NCBI GenBank assembly: GCA_039619475.1
Contig: CM077116.1
Location: 18,101,443-18,165,442, forward strand
Direction of reading: 5' to 3'
From: Icerya purchasi
Lineage: Eukaryota; Arthropoda; Insecta; Hemiptera; Monophlebidae
DNA: 64,000 nucleotides
Shown: positions 19,750 to 32,499 of the stretch, one piece after another
Numbering within the stretch: the stretch's first letter is position 1
How the letters are laid out: each line of letters begins with the position of its first letter
Notes under the pieces: generated by a model
Told to the model about the DNA's origin: nothing
The model's database searches: none
The model's input: the letters and a program-made list of their open reading frames with translations, nothing else
Made by a program: the position numbers and the translations under genes

Positions 19750-21720
19750 CACAAGAAAATGAAAAACAGAGGAAAGAAAAACTCAAAGCAATCAGCAGCA
19801 TTATGCGCTAAAATAAACGTTAAATGAAAGAAAGTAAAAATACTAGCCGATAAGAAAGTTATCCAAAAGAAAGATATTTAAAAAAAAATTTAAGTTATTA
19901 TACGATTTAAAGAGAAGTAAAAACAGCGCCATAATGAACTAAACAAAAATAATTAGAAATTGCAAGACAGGAAACAGCTGGCGATATGTGAAATTTAATT
20001 AAAGGCATTGCGCAAACTCAAACCAATAGGGTGTAATTCGAGAGGTGAAAACCAAAGTATACGAATAAGAATGGTTCAGCGGGTTAAAACGAAGATTGTT
20101 GAAAAATGTAGATAAAATAGGAAAATTAGCGGTACAAAACACGGTGAAGGAAAAAGTTTATTACGCAAAAAGAAAATTACTCGAAGAATAATGTCTCAAA
20201 AAAAAATATATATATATATAGAATACGACGATTTTAAATTACACAATTTATTAAAAGAAGTTGCTGATGTATATAGACAAAGAAAACTAATGATGTTAAA
20301 AAATAACGCAATGAACCATTAATAAAAAATGAAAAGTTTTCATATTAGAGTGTGCTATTTGGGGACGACAGAAATGGTTTAAGCGTTAAATACAGTGAAC
20401 AAAATAATGAGGATGTTCTTCATATACCAGAAGATGAAGTGGTTAAAATGACCAAATACGCTGAATAAAGCACCGGGATCGGATAATGTAGTAGAAGAGA
20501 TAATTAAACTCTTTGATGACGGAAGTACTAAGACACTGTGACTTAATTATTCAACAGAATGTACAAGATAGCAGAAAACGAAAAGAATGGCGCTGTATCG
20601 AATTTAGTTATGCTTTCCAAGACCGGCGGATCAACACCTTGTAACAGCCCCGAAAACTTAATTAGTGATACATTAAAAATATTTCTTAGAATAATTATAT
20701 AAAAACGTGAAGAAAACGTAAATAAGGAAAAAATTAATTCAAAAGTTGAAAGAATTGCAACGACTAATACGTATATGTTTTGTAGATTTTGAAAAATCGT
20801 CGAATTATGCGGATAGCAATACCGATTTCATATTTACAAGAAACGGCAACGGTGATACTAAATAATGGAGAAATAAATATTAAAATTGAAAGCGCTGTTA
20901 GGAAGGGATGCGTTTTATCGTCCATATTGTTTAGCGAATACTTAGATATTATATTTAGGGAAGCTTTAACAAATAGTCCTGTAGGTGTCAAAATTAAAGA
21001 TGAAATTATAAATATCAGATACGAAGTAGACGCGGTATTATTAATGAAAAACGTGAAAAACCTAGAAGTATTATTGAAAACCATAGAAATGAACCTGTGA
21101 GAAAATATTGTAATTAATACTGAGCTAAAATAATGGCGACAGTAGATTAAAGTGAAGATTATAATATTATAATACACCTAAGTGCTTGGTTTAATAACAC
21201 CAGAGATTCAAACGAAGAAATTAATTGCAGAAAGGGACAGGCCAGATTAGCATTTATAAGAATAAGAAGAACACTTACTCACGTGAAATATCTCTGGAAT
21301 TAAAAATCAGACATTTAAAATGCTACGTACCGTTAGTATTGTTGTATTGCTGCTAAGCATGAACACTGAAGGCTGAAATAATAAGCGCTACAGGAGTTTT
21401 CGAGACATGGTGTTACCGTTCGTGAACATGGAAAGAATAAAGAAATACGAAGTATGTCGAAAAAAGATAGGGGCTGTTGAATGTAATTAAGCGAAGAAAA
21501 ATCGCATACTTAGAGCACATACTACGAGGTGGTCCAAAGTATAAATTATCGCTGACCATAATGACCAGGTAGAAGGAAAAAGAACAGTTAGCAAAAGAGA
21601 ATATCCGAAAATGGTCCTTTATGGATGTAGAAGATTTGTTCCGCACGGCAAGGGCCAGAGATTTACATTAAGAAATCATCGCTATCAAGGAAAATTGTAG
21701 CTATGATTGCTACCAATGAC
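19750..21720 (+). pseudogene. decayed endonuclease-RT non-LTR retrotransposon (RTE/Proto2-like)
   Basis: Broken frames on the plus strand follow the order of an insect endonuclease-reverse transcriptase: NKAPGSDNVVEEIIKLFDDG near 20460, a SKTGGSTPCNSPENL segment near 20615, VRKGCVLSSILFSEYLDIIF at about 20900, and NIRYEVDAVLLMKN near 21010. In the last motif the catalytic YADD-type box has become YEVD. The 3' part (to 21720) resembles the C-terminal region of such proteins (RTVSK..., FTLRN). Many stops and frameshifts; the longest intact piece is 103 codons (20789-21100). It belongs to the same family as the minus-strand relic at 32.5-33.65 kb. Confidence 0.65.
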
Positions 21721-22798
21721 TAAGAACAATCAAATGTAAAAAAGAAGAAAAAGGTAGTTTACGAAGATGACGATCCTGCATGTACCTGACAAAACATACA
21801 CATATGCGCTTGCAGTAGTTCCGCTAAACTGTTCTATGTATACACTTCATGGGGACTTATCGGAGACTGTTAATGTTGATTTTTTTTATTAAAACACGTG
21901 AAAAGTGCTATGTAAATTTCTCGACTTATTCTATTATCCGACCGGTGAAGTTCAATTTGCTATTCAGTGTTACACACATTTTATCTAATTTTTCCACTCA
22001 ACAGCTTTGTAATTAATTACGATAAATTTATCCACATTTAGTCTCCAAGAAAAAACAATCGACTTAATTATTTTAACTTCTGATCTGTTTCACATATCAG
22101 TAAGAATACGTCACAATTACTCTCTTTCGTTTGACACATAATTCAATGTCTGGTTGTAGTACGTCGTTAACGTATTCTCGACCTTCTAATAGACACGGGT
22201 ATTCCGGCTGTACAGGGGTGTCAGGAGAACACCGTTCAACCATATTTGCACCTAAATACAATACAACTTATACTTTAAACAAGCATAGTATCAAATGGAA
22301 TTAAGAAATTTAAATCTACCTTCTTTAATATTATCAACTTGATATGGAATCTTCCGAGGTTTTATTGATTTCAAAATTAAGCGCACATCGTTGTGATATG
22401 CAACTGTTTATTAGCCACTTCATTTTTGGATGCCCGATATTTAATTTATATTTTCCCTTCGGTACACAACGTGCTGATATTCGGCTTAATCCTTACGACC
22501 GGTTAGTACTAAACATCGCGAATTGTTTTACAACCTGTCTAGATTAATTAATTAACAAACAAGCTCCCCTCCTGAGAATGCACAATGCTCTAATAACTAC
22601 CGCAGTTAAAAAGCGAAATTGAAAAAAGGTAAAAAAAGAATTACACCATGTCACTGGGCTTTTAAAATTGCTGAAAACATTATATCTTTAGCACAGAGAA
22701 TGCGGAAGAATATGATTAGCAATAATATAAAAACTTATTTGGGTCAAATATTCCCACACAATTTTGTTATTGGCTAACTAGATCTTTCTAAATAAGCT
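21721..22798. other. AT-rich DNA without recognised features
   Basis: No gene, RNA or transposon recognised; short frames lack coding character. Confidence 0.5.
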
Positions 22799-22823
22799 AA
22801 AATAATACGAATAATAATAATAC

Positions 22824-22859
<36 letters not shown>
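22799..22859 (+). repeat. (AAT)n microsatellite
   Basis: About 20 AAT repeats, interrupted by two ACG variants near 22808 and 22832. Confidence 0.9.
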
Positions 22860-22861
<2 letters not shown>

Positions 22862-24351
22862 GAAGAGGTTAAATTGAGTTCGGTGTGCAACCCAGATTAG
22901 CAAAAGATAGTATCCTTTGTTTTCCTGAAGATATCTATTCAATCGGGAGCCATATGCTCGCAGGTGACTAACCAGCGAGGACGAGAACAGGTTTTTTGCG
23001 GAATAGAGTGACCAGAAAACAATATTAAAATCGTAGATTAACAAGAATTAATAAAGCAAAATTTGTAATCGTTTGATTTATTTATATACGATTCGTTGCA
23101 TTATGTAATGTTAAAGGAAATAACGGAAAATGTGCAGTGCTGCGTGAACAACGCTTAATAGGGAAGTGTGTACAATACGAGTATAGCCTGTTACAGAATA
23201 GTGAGTGGGAAAATAAGTTAAAAACCTTCTACGGGCATAAAAACAAAATAAATAATAAAACGAAGACTGACAAAATACATAAAATATTATTAAATTCCGC
23301 AAACAAAGCAATATTAAATGAAAAAATAAACGAATCAAAACTAAATAAAACGTGGAACTTGCAGACATATAAACAAAAGAACGTTAAATGAAAACATAAA
23401 AGAAAAACAGAATTTGCGCAGATTTATAAAAGTATTGTAAATAACGAATTTAATAACGATTAATTGTTTTTTAATAGTAATATTTATAATAAAAAACATT
23501 AAAAAACAATTTCCAATTGGTTATATGAAAACTAAAATGAAGTATTAAGTGAGAAAAGTATAAAGGAAGAATACAAGTATAAAATGACGAGAATACATAA
23601 ACACTGTGAAAAATTCAAACGAAATAAACAATAACGTGATGAATGCGTGAAAGAAGGAGACGAGAACTGAAACGAAAACACAAGATGTTATAATAGTAAA
23701 TAAAATTAAGCGAAAATGCACATTGAGAAACAAAAAATTAACACTCATCTACAAGTCCTCGATAGCACTTTTATCTCTTATTCTCAAACATTACCTATTT
23801 AATATATAAACAAAAAAACTGTTTAAAAATTGAGCGTAACAAATTTCATTCCAGACTTCGGTCAGATTAGGCTGTATCATTTTCCAATTTCCTCTGCTTC
23901 TATCTGTTCGTTAACCTAGTCTCCTATTGCTCCTATGACTTTCCGTTGCTCCGCCGCTCTGCTGTCACCGCCATTGTTCGCTTGCCTTTCGATCATTCTT
24001 TATTTTTCTCATTCTCAAATTGTCCTCGAAACATGTTTATTTTCACTACCCATCCCTACAAGTCGAAGGCTTTACTCTACATTCTCACTTACTCTCACAA
24101 GCTTTCTACTCCTTACTGTAATTCATAAATCTTATCATGTCCTAGTCGCTAAATTATTATTGCGACTCCCAACGTGCATATACTCGTACTATGAATTTCT
24201 AACAAATTCTCTAATTGATTATTTTTCTTCCGCGTTGTTTCCGGATGGTAGCTATTTATTGACATCCTCTTTCCAACTCAAAAAAATAAAAAAAAAATAA
24301 ATAAAAATAGCGAAAGAAAAGGCAATAATATTTGCAAGCAATTTTATAATC
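22860..24351. other. AT-rich DNA without recognised features
   Basis: A-rich, Lys/Asn-coding short frames at 23.1-23.8 kb look like composition effects. Nothing supported. Confidence 0.5.
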
Positions 24352-24514
24352 TATAATAAAACAAACTGAGAGTGTGTTTTAAGTTTTCACTAAGTTAGTT
24401 TTAGCTGATGATGGGTTATGACCGAAAACGTTCCTAAATAAGGGGTATTTATCTAATTAATTTTTATAAATTATTTTGCCCTTATTGTTTGTTATTAAAG
24501 TTTGTTTTATTATA
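24352..24514 (+). repeat. 163-bp hairpin element with a hammerhead-ribozyme-like core
   Basis: TATAATAAAACAAACT (24352-24367) pairs exactly with AGTTTGTTTTATTATA (24499-24514). Inside, GCTGATGATGGGTTATGACC is followed directly by GAAAACGTT: the CTGATGA and (C)GAAA boxes of a hammerhead ribozyme with a short GGT/ACC stem between them. Penelope-like retroelements are known to carry hammerhead motifs in their terminal repeats, and a Penelope-like RT fragment lies at 49.3-49.6 kb. I infer a terminal-repeat remnant; stem III and the cleavage site are not convincingly resolved. Confidence 0.45.
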
Positions 24515-25599
24515 CAGTTTTAACAAACAAGTATGTATTCACCTACACTTTAATTTTATAATCGTTTGTGTAATAATGTCGTAGTAATTTTAATTTTCGA
24601 CAAAATGAGAAAGATTTTGATTTATTATGAGTATTGTGTATGGCAGAGCTGTTGATAGTTAGCAACTAAAAGAATAGAAATTTAAATGCAGTTTATGTGG
24701 ATTTTAAGATTGGGAGAATAATAAAATGCAAAATACGATATCGAGAGAGTGAAAGAGAAGGTAATCTTTAAAGCATTAGAAAAGGAAAAACTTATAAAGA
24801 TTTAGGAAAACGAAAGAAATGTTTAAAATAACATATACATTAAGGTCTAAGTGAGAAAAAACAAACTAACACGGAGAGTAGCCTCTGTTTTGGCATTTGG
24901 CTTAATAAAATGGAGAGATACTTATTGAAAAGTAAAAAAAGCAATTAGGGTGTGAATGATGAGAAATAATTTACATTGCACAAAGGCGTTAATAATTCGA
25001 TCAAAAAACTGGTGATAACAAGAAGGTGGTTGAGGTACTATAGATTATTGCAGAGGTAATTAGATTACGTACATACTTTTACTTGAAACTGGATTCCGGA
25101 TATTCATAAAGTTACACGTACAGCGAACAGAAAATTAACACCACTGAATTTAGTTAACCGACAAAAGAAAATCATAAAACGATAAACAAGGAACAAATGA
25201 AAACCGTTACCAATAGACCCAAGCAGGTAATTCATGGAAGGTATCCTAATAAGGTGGCAAGAATATGTCGACAAAGAAGCGTCGTTCAGTTGATTGGTCA
25301 CAGGTGAATAGTTCTAATGAAATTGAGTGCTTTACGGTGGCTATTCAGGATTAAGTAACCTTTACAAGAGACGAGAACGAATTGTAGTGTTGCGCCATTT
25401 CAGCGTTCTATTCGGTGAGTTTGTTTCGTTTATTATCTCGCATTACTTTCTTTTACTGGTAATCATCTCTCTTTTGTATTTTAATTTTACCGCTAACGTC
25501 GTTACATTGATCTTCTGTTGGTAAAATTAGTACTCATATTATTTATCATTTAGTTTAATTAGTTTTTATCTTTCTTTATACTATTTTCCCCTTCTTTCC
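24515..25599. other. AT-rich DNA without recognised features
   Basis: No gene or repeat supported. Confidence 0.5.
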
Positions 25600-26110
25600 A
25601 CAATTAAGCTCTCTTGAGCCTAGTGATCTCATTCGACAATCATTACTCATTCGCCTATTGAACGTAAAAATTAACCGCCTACAATGCTAAACTTAGCAAT
25701 ATTGCGAATATCCTGTACGTTATCCATTGACTACCAACGTCACTGTTTTTCCCAGAACTCTTGTCCGAACTCCTTTACCTCCTTCTCCTCTTCCTACTAA
25801 TCAACTTCAATATATCCCTACTATCCCAACAGAATGCAAACTTTCATAAAGCTCACGTATTCCTGTTGAAACTTCCAAATCCTTTCCCTCACATCACGCT
25901 AGTCCTTATGTAATTTTCTTGGAAAGCATTGACAAAAATATCGGTAATTACTATCGTCTATCTATTGCTAAATGTGCATAATCCATTACTTCTGACTGCA
26001 TTAAGTTTAAAACTCACGGTGAAAACTGTTTATCCGTCACTTTCTCGTCCGCATCTTATTTTACATATTTCCATCAAGTAATGAAACTCGCGATCGTATT
26101 ACCTCCCCGC
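25600..26110 (+). pseudogene. possible ORF1 (nucleic-acid chaperone) relic of an I/R1-like LINE
   Basis: One uninterrupted stretch near 25890-25980 reads ASPYVIFLESIDKNIGNYYR and LSIAKCA. This resembles the start of the RNA-binding fold in ORF1 proteins of I/R1-clade LINEs, several 3' ends of which occur in this window. The surrounding pyrimidine-rich sequence is compatible but full of frame breaks. Weak call. Confidence 0.25.
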
Positions 26111-28050
26111 GTGTAGCGTATTTGCATTGTTCCGTTAATAGGATAGTGCGGGAGGAATGTCAGAAAAAAAAGGGGAGAGAGAGAAAGATAGTGTCTGTGA
26201 CGTAGGTGAATGATAAGAGAGACAGCGATAGGGAAGAAATCGAACCACGGATTAGAAAGTTAGGCTGAACAGGCAGATGAAATAGGTATTGATTAGAAAA
26301 GGAGGTTAAGTATCCGGCACCAAAATTCGAATTGGAAACCGTTTTACATAAAAACAAAAAGAGATTAGCATGTGAAATGTTTTATTTTGAAAAGGAAGCG
26401 GGTGGAGATGTAACATCCGAGCCAAAAAACCGGCCGTTTCGTTAGATAAACGGCTGGGAATTCGTAGCGAATCAATATTAACGGAACGATTCTCAATTCG
26501 TGTCTAATTGGCCGACTGGTTGTTGCTTTTAGCGCACCTCCGAAAAAAAAAAAATTTAATTATTTCCGCAGAAAAGCACCTTTTTTCCTGTTTTTGTAAC
26601 AACAACGGCTGTTAAGACATTAATAAAAATTAAGCGCTTATTTTTCCAGCTTCTCATAAAGCAGTAATAGTATAAAACTTAAAATTTCTTTCGGCTACAG
26701 CCTAGTTATTTGCTTTAAGCTGGCTTTTGGTAATTTTCTCGATGAAAATTAACAAATATGACAAATTTTCGGAAATGATAACAATTTTCGAAATGTACAA
26801 GCAATTAGTTTAGTACTCTATTTTTATTTGGGTACTTATTATATGCTCGCGTGAATAGATGGGGTTGCACTTCGAACAAGAATAAAATAATTCTATTGTT
26901 ACATTCTCATTTGTGCATTATTTAAAAAACTGCCACTGAAAAAAATGGAAAAAAAAAAAAAACCCGGACTAAATAAAAAAAAATACTATTGCCAAATTCA
27001 AAAAATTACTTTACATCAGTCTCATTTCATTTAATATTCTCAATATTGAAAAGCTTTGAAATTTTTATGATGGTTAGTACTAGAAATGAAGTTATTTTTG
27101 GTAAACGTCACGTTAATGAAATTACTTATTAATGTTTCGAACAGATTTAATGAAACTGATTCTGATGATGATTAATGTAAGCTAGGGCCAATCAGGTATT
27201 GGTAATTTGTAATATTGTTTGTTTTTTCTCTTTTTTTTCCCCCTTCAATACAATACAGGTAAAAGTGCCGTTTATTTTTATTGTAATCTTGCTTTCCCGC
27301 TTAGTATGAAATCGTAAATTTTTATGTGAGAAAGGTTGAAAATGTCGAGATCAGTGTGTAGTCATCGGCGCAAGAATTTTATGCTACACAAAATGTACAC
27401 TCGCGTGTACTTTACCTTGAAATAACCTACTTGCAGACTACTTAGGACCAAAAATCGCTAAGGCATAAATAGGGTCTCTAACGTTCGAGCCTCATTTATT
27501 CAGCTCCAACGATTCGGCTCTGTCACGTCGGGGCCCCTAGATCATTCTCGTCCTTATTCCAAGTTTAATGTTAACGAATTTTTAATTTCTTTTTCATTTT
27601 TTGAAGTGCGTGTTTCTTTTTTTTTCTTTTTTTTTTTTTTTAAATTAAAGAATATGCCATAATAGGAAATAATTGCCGAGACTGACTAAATTTTTGCGAA
27701 AATTTTTATTGAAATAACCGGCTAAATGAATACATAATCAGCATTTCACGTCTTTATAGGAGAAAATAATTTTTTAAGCGATATATGAACGAAAAAAAAG
27801 ACAGCGAAAACCGCTGATTTATTTCCTAAGGAAATTAAATAATTTCGCGGGTGCTTTTTTGATTCAAATATGGTATTAATTAAAGGAAAAAAAATTAAAA
27901 ACTCACTGACACTAAACCAGATCTAGTTGGAAAAAGGAGGAGACCAGAACGTAGCAAGACGGAATGATCTAGGCAACGATTCGGTCCCGCATAAATATAC
28001 GATTTAAAAGTGGCCACATGGATTATATGTCGGACCGAAAAAAAAAAAAA

Positions 28051-28085
<35 letters not shown>

Positions 28086-28479
28086 CGAGTATTTTATCAA
28101 TTATAAAACATACTCACACGATATAGAACAGACAGAGAAATAATAATTATAAATTATGAAAGCTAGAACGATATTTTGATTTATTTAAATTATATTTTTC
28201 TTCTTCTCGTCTTGTTAAATATTTTCGTATTTTGCGCGCAGCGATGCGATAATTCTGTCCGTATATAACGCGATTATTTTTAATTCTATTTTCATAATTG
28301 AAATAAATTCCTGTTAATATTTCATATTTCGTTTCGCATTAATAAAGAAAGGCTACAACCAGGCTTAATGAAAAACCCTTTAAAAATTAGTTAATTGTAA
28401 AAATCGGTAAAACATAATGATTTTTCTCTTCGCGTCTACCGATAAGCGCAGAGAAATTTGACTGAATTATGCTTTCCGA
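26111..28479. other. intergenic DNA with poly-A/T runs and one (AT)n
   Basis: No gene recognised. A (TA)n tract lies at 28052-28085 and long A or T runs at 26541, 26948 and 27617-27640. Confidence 0.5.
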
Positions 28480-28706
28480 CTAATAATGATGGTGCTTCTA
28501 ACGGACTTCGAGCTCGTCGCAGTGGAATAGGTAAAGGTGAAGGGCAAGGATTTGCGCATGCGACTTTGAAAGAATTTTCCATGTCCGGTCCTAGTCAGCG
28601 GAAAGTACAGTCTTGTTGAATGTCTGTTCCAGTCTGCACGGAGTGCCTGTTTGAAAAACTCTCTCCTCAGTGTTCAGTGCACGCAGTCTTTCGTACGACT
28701 CAATAG
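28480..28706 (+). promoter_or_regulatory. candidate promoter and noncoding first exon ending in a splice donor
   Basis: A block of higher G+C than its surroundings. It contains arthropod initiator-like TCAGT twice (28667-28671 and 28674-28678) and ends at a good donor, ACTCAATAG|GTAAATATA (exon end 28706). No TATA box or coding frame is evident. The first acceptor before a coding start on this strand is at 60350, in front of the membrane-protein gene, so this could be its 5' untranslated exon with a roughly 31.6-kb intron. That link is inference only. Confidence 0.25.
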
Positions 28707-29108
28707 GTAAATATATAATATAGTAATTAATGCAGTGTGTGTTAAACGTATCACGTACTGTCGAAGTAAAATTTTAATATACGCGCTTTAATTAATTAAT
28801 TTTATTTTTATTTTTTTCTATTAGAAAAACGTTGAAATTTACAGCTGATAAAAAATGCGTGTTTTTTGAATTAAATTATGTTTAACTAAATCATAAAGTG
28901 AAAAAATATTTTTATACATTTTTACAAATGCGATAGTTAGTCGAATTGTTTGCGTTTACGAACGAGTCGTAAAAATTATTAGCATTCAAATTGTGTTTCT
29001 TTCCTTTCTTTTATCTTTTTAATTTTTTCGCTACTGACTTGCTTAAAAAAATATTTATTAGTTGTTTTTTTTGTTTTTTTTTTTTTTTGTTGAGTGTATA
29101 TTGTTTTT
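28707..29108. other. AT-rich DNA, possible start of a long intron
   Basis: T-rich; nothing else seen. Confidence 0.4.
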
Positions 29109-29165
29109 AACCGACTTCAAAAAAGGAGGAGTTATTCAATTCGACTGTATTTTTTTTTTTTTTTT
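29109..29165 (+). repeat. short widespread insect repeat motif (ACCGACTTCAAAAAAGGAGG type)
   Basis: ACCGACTTCAAAAAAGGAGG is followed by AGTTATTCAATTCGACTGTA and a T-run. This phrase recurs in many insect genomes as the end of a mobile repeat, to my recollection. No second copy is seen in this window and the element type is not assigned. Confidence 0.4.
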
Positions 29166-29451
29166 ATTATTTTATTGAAGTTCAAATTTTAAAAATTTGT
29201 ATTTTTCTCCTATTCCATGGACGCAATTAATTTTACGTTTGATGAGGAAATTCAGGAATATTTCATTTTCATGTAATTAATATTCCAAATGAAAACAAGT
29301 ATGCATATACACAAAAATACGGAAGAATTTACGGAGATAAATAATAATGCACTATTTAAAGGTAAACCAACAGGGAAGAATATCATGTATGAAAAAAGAA
29401 AAAGAAAAAAATGATAAGTAACGCCATCGTGCAAAATTATCTGCGTTAAAA

Positions 29452-29558
29452 TAAAAGTATAAATCAAAAGTATAAATCAAAAGTATAAACCAAAAGTATA
29501 AATCAAAAGTATAAATCAAAAGTATAAATCAAAAGTATAAACTAAAAGTTTAAATTGA
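29452..29558 (+). repeat. 13-bp minisatellite, about 8 copies
   Basis: Unit AAAAGTATAAATC repeated head to tail with minor changes (AAACC, AAACT, AAATTG at the 3' end). Confidence 0.9.
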
Positions 29559-30544
29559 AAGTAGTAATCCGTTAATTACTTTTCATTTTTCAGGAAGAAT
29601 TTGAGGATAGTCGAATGTTTATTTTTTAGATTAATTTTTATTATCGACCCAGCAATTTTTCCCGATGATATTACTGTTTGCTTTTCTCTTTTTGCTTTTT
29701 TTTTTCTTGTTCTTAATTTTTCCACTTTTTCCCGCTTGTTAGTTTTCATTCGTATTTCTCGTACAAAAGCAAGAGCCGCGAAATAATTCGACGGATTTAA
29801 GGTATATTTAATTTGCGAATAATTTGTAAAAGCGCGTAGACTATTATCAGACAGGTGAAAGAAAAAAGAAATATTGTGCATAAATCGGTTTCGTCATCAC
29901 TGAAGATATGACACTTTTGAGCAAACTGAAAGAGGAAATGTTTAAACCCGAAGCAAATTCACGCGTAAAAACTGATTCAGTATGAATTGTGTATATGGCT
30001 CTGAGGTATTTTCAATTTTAACGGACTTTTTAATTTTTTCGGAATCGTTAACCGGACAACCATCGGTGGAGCTTTGGGACTTGTAGCAAAATTGTTGTAG
30101 TACATTCAGTGGACTAAAGTTGTAAGCTCTCGACCGAATTACAGTTTTAAATAATTCCTTTTCAAGTACACGATAAAATTAATATTCTGCACGATTTCGC
30201 AACGTGCAGCTTGAGAACTTGACTCAAGCATATTTTCAATGTAATTATGCGAGAAATTACATTACCGGCCGTTAAAATGCGGGGCACGCGAATAATTAAA
30301 AAAAATTATTTTAAAGTATTCACGTGCCGACAGTGTCAATCTTTACGCGAGGTTTAACGATTTCCTATTTCACCGGATTGTCATTAAATGCGAGCAATAC
30401 GTTGCATTTTCAAATACGTAAAGGCGACAATGGGAACAATATGTGTTTAAAGTGTATATAAGATATATACCTTTTTTCTTTTTTCTTTTTTCTTTTTTTT
30501 TTTTTTGTGAAAAGAATAAGTAATTAAAGAGAAAATATTAATAA
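29559..30544. other. AT-rich DNA without recognised features
   Basis: Pyrimidine-rich tracts at 29690-29720 and 30470-30505. No gene supported. Confidence 0.4.
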
Positions 30545-30815
30545 TATAAATAAATTTGAAGAAAGGCTTTTGTATATTAAAGCAGTAAGAATGCGGAAAA
30601 TAAATTTTGCAACTCCGTCAAATTAGGATATTTCATAAAGGAATGAGAGAAAAGCGTTCACCGATACTGATATGAAACGTAATTTTTTACACCAACGCCC
30701 TTTTATTTCATTCCTTATCTAAAAATATCCAAATTTTGTAGATCCGCAAAAAATATTTTCCGTATTTTCATTGGATTAATAAATAAAAGCCTTTCGTAGA
30801 TTTTTTTATACTATT
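30545..30815. repeat. imperfect hairpin (foldback/MITE-like), arms about 100 bp
   Basis: Left arm 30550-30655 (GAAAGGCTTTTGTATATTAA, GCGGAAAATAAATTTTGC, GGATATTTCATAAAGGAATG) pairs with the complement of 30700-30812 (GAAAGGCTTTTATTTATTAA, GGAAAATATTTTTTGCGG, GGATATTTTTAGATAAGGAA). By eye about 75 percent matched, with a loop of about 50 bp. No target duplication was identified. Confidence 0.6.
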
Positions 30816-32499
30816 TTATTTCACAATTTTTAGCTGCATTTGAGAAGTGTAAAAGATTTTTTTGATTTTTTTTGGTTTTTTTTTCTTTTTTTTCTTCTTT
30901 TTCCCCTTTTTTTGTCATTTTCGAAGTGTTTGTTAAAATTTGCATATATTACAGATTGTTTTTTTTTTGTTTTTTTTTTTTAAGAAGGAAAAAGAGAATG
31001 AAATTTTTAAAGATTTTAGTTTTAAATGAAGCGATTAGCTTAGCAGCTAGAATATAATTGATCAGATTTCAATTTGCACTTTTTTATCAGACTTTCCCAA
31101 ACTCAAAACCCAAATACATCTGTAACACAATGAATAGAGTAGCAACTTCTTCCTGAGATTTTATTTCGCAACCCTTTCACATCTAGGTGCCAATTTTTAT
31201 TGAAGTTAGTGTTATACCGTTTTCTAGCGTTTCAACACCAACCAGCTCAAATAACGTAGTAAAAATTTTTTTTCGGTAAACCTTCTACGGATCCATGACT
31301 ACATTTTCGTAAAAATTGGCTTTGTATTCTAGAGTTTCACGATTTGCAAGAATACAAACACGAAAGTCAAGATAAAAGGATTCAAAAAAAAATCAGAAAT
31401 TACCAAAATTACGGATAGTTTTAACAAACGCAGTGTTAAACTGCTGATGCTGTAAATATAAATAAATTTTTCAAATTCCCTTTTTCGGATAAAGTTATAC
31501 ATGTTGCAATTTTCGTTTTATAAAATATCCTTATACCAATAGTCATCGATAAGCGCATTAGTTATCCTGAAGATTTAAAACTGCCAGCAGAAAATCAAAT
31601 ATTTGTTCCGCAAAAAAGATTCAAAGTTTGTGGGAAACACTCGAGAAAAAATTTTAAATAAGAGCGATTTTTGCCTTCTTGAATGGCACATAGTGAAAAT
31701 TTTTAACCGATTTTCGCCTTCACGAATGTCACATACTGAAAATTTTTAGGCGATTCGTAAATGTACACATTTTTGGAATACGGTATGTAAAGGGCACAGT
31801 AGATAGTATTATTAATTCGTTTTTTGGATTTAGAACATTCAAAAAAAAAAAAAATCACAACTACGAGTAGGTTAATTTTTAACCGAAAAAAAACACGAAG
31901 AAGTATGTGTTTCACCATTTATCGCGTGCTTGATCTTGTTTAAAAATAAGATCGCTTATTACCTATAAGAGATTTTTATGGGTGTTCCATTTGAAATCGT
32001 TTTTTTTTTTTTCGAATTTACTGTTTATTATTCGAAAGTCGTTTGCTAAACTTTCTCGCGATTGTAAAATTATCGAGTTCTAGAAGAAAAAGTCGATCTA
32101 CCAGTATCATTTACAAAAGCGATTTTAATATTCGTTTTTACAGAACGACCGAAAAATGTTTCTTTGAAAAGGTATAAAATTTACACGCTACTAACCACGA
32201 TGGAACAACTCGAGAGAGAACACTGCCGCCTCTGTAAACTGAAAAAACCTTATCGCAAAAATTTTGAATTTTCCGGCATTCCCGTATTTTTTCTCTTCTT
32301 CAGGTGTCTTTTCCTCGAAGGAGGTTGGCAATCATACGATCCTGCTTTCGATTGTTGGCTATCCTTAAAATTTCTGATACTTTTACAATATTTAACCATT
32401 CCTGTCTACATTTTTAATCCAGTCTGTTCTTCTTCTTCCTCTACCCCGATTTCCTTCAATATTTCCTTGAAGAACTACACGTGTTATTTATTACTTCTG
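30816..32499. other. AT-rich DNA with a 45-bp tandem duplication
   Basis: Two imperfect copies of a ~45-bp phrase lie at 31663-31754 (TTGCCTTCTTGAATGGCACA and TCGCCTTCACGAATGTCACA, each followed by TA.TGAAAATTTTTA). Otherwise T-rich runs and no gene. Confidence 0.5.
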
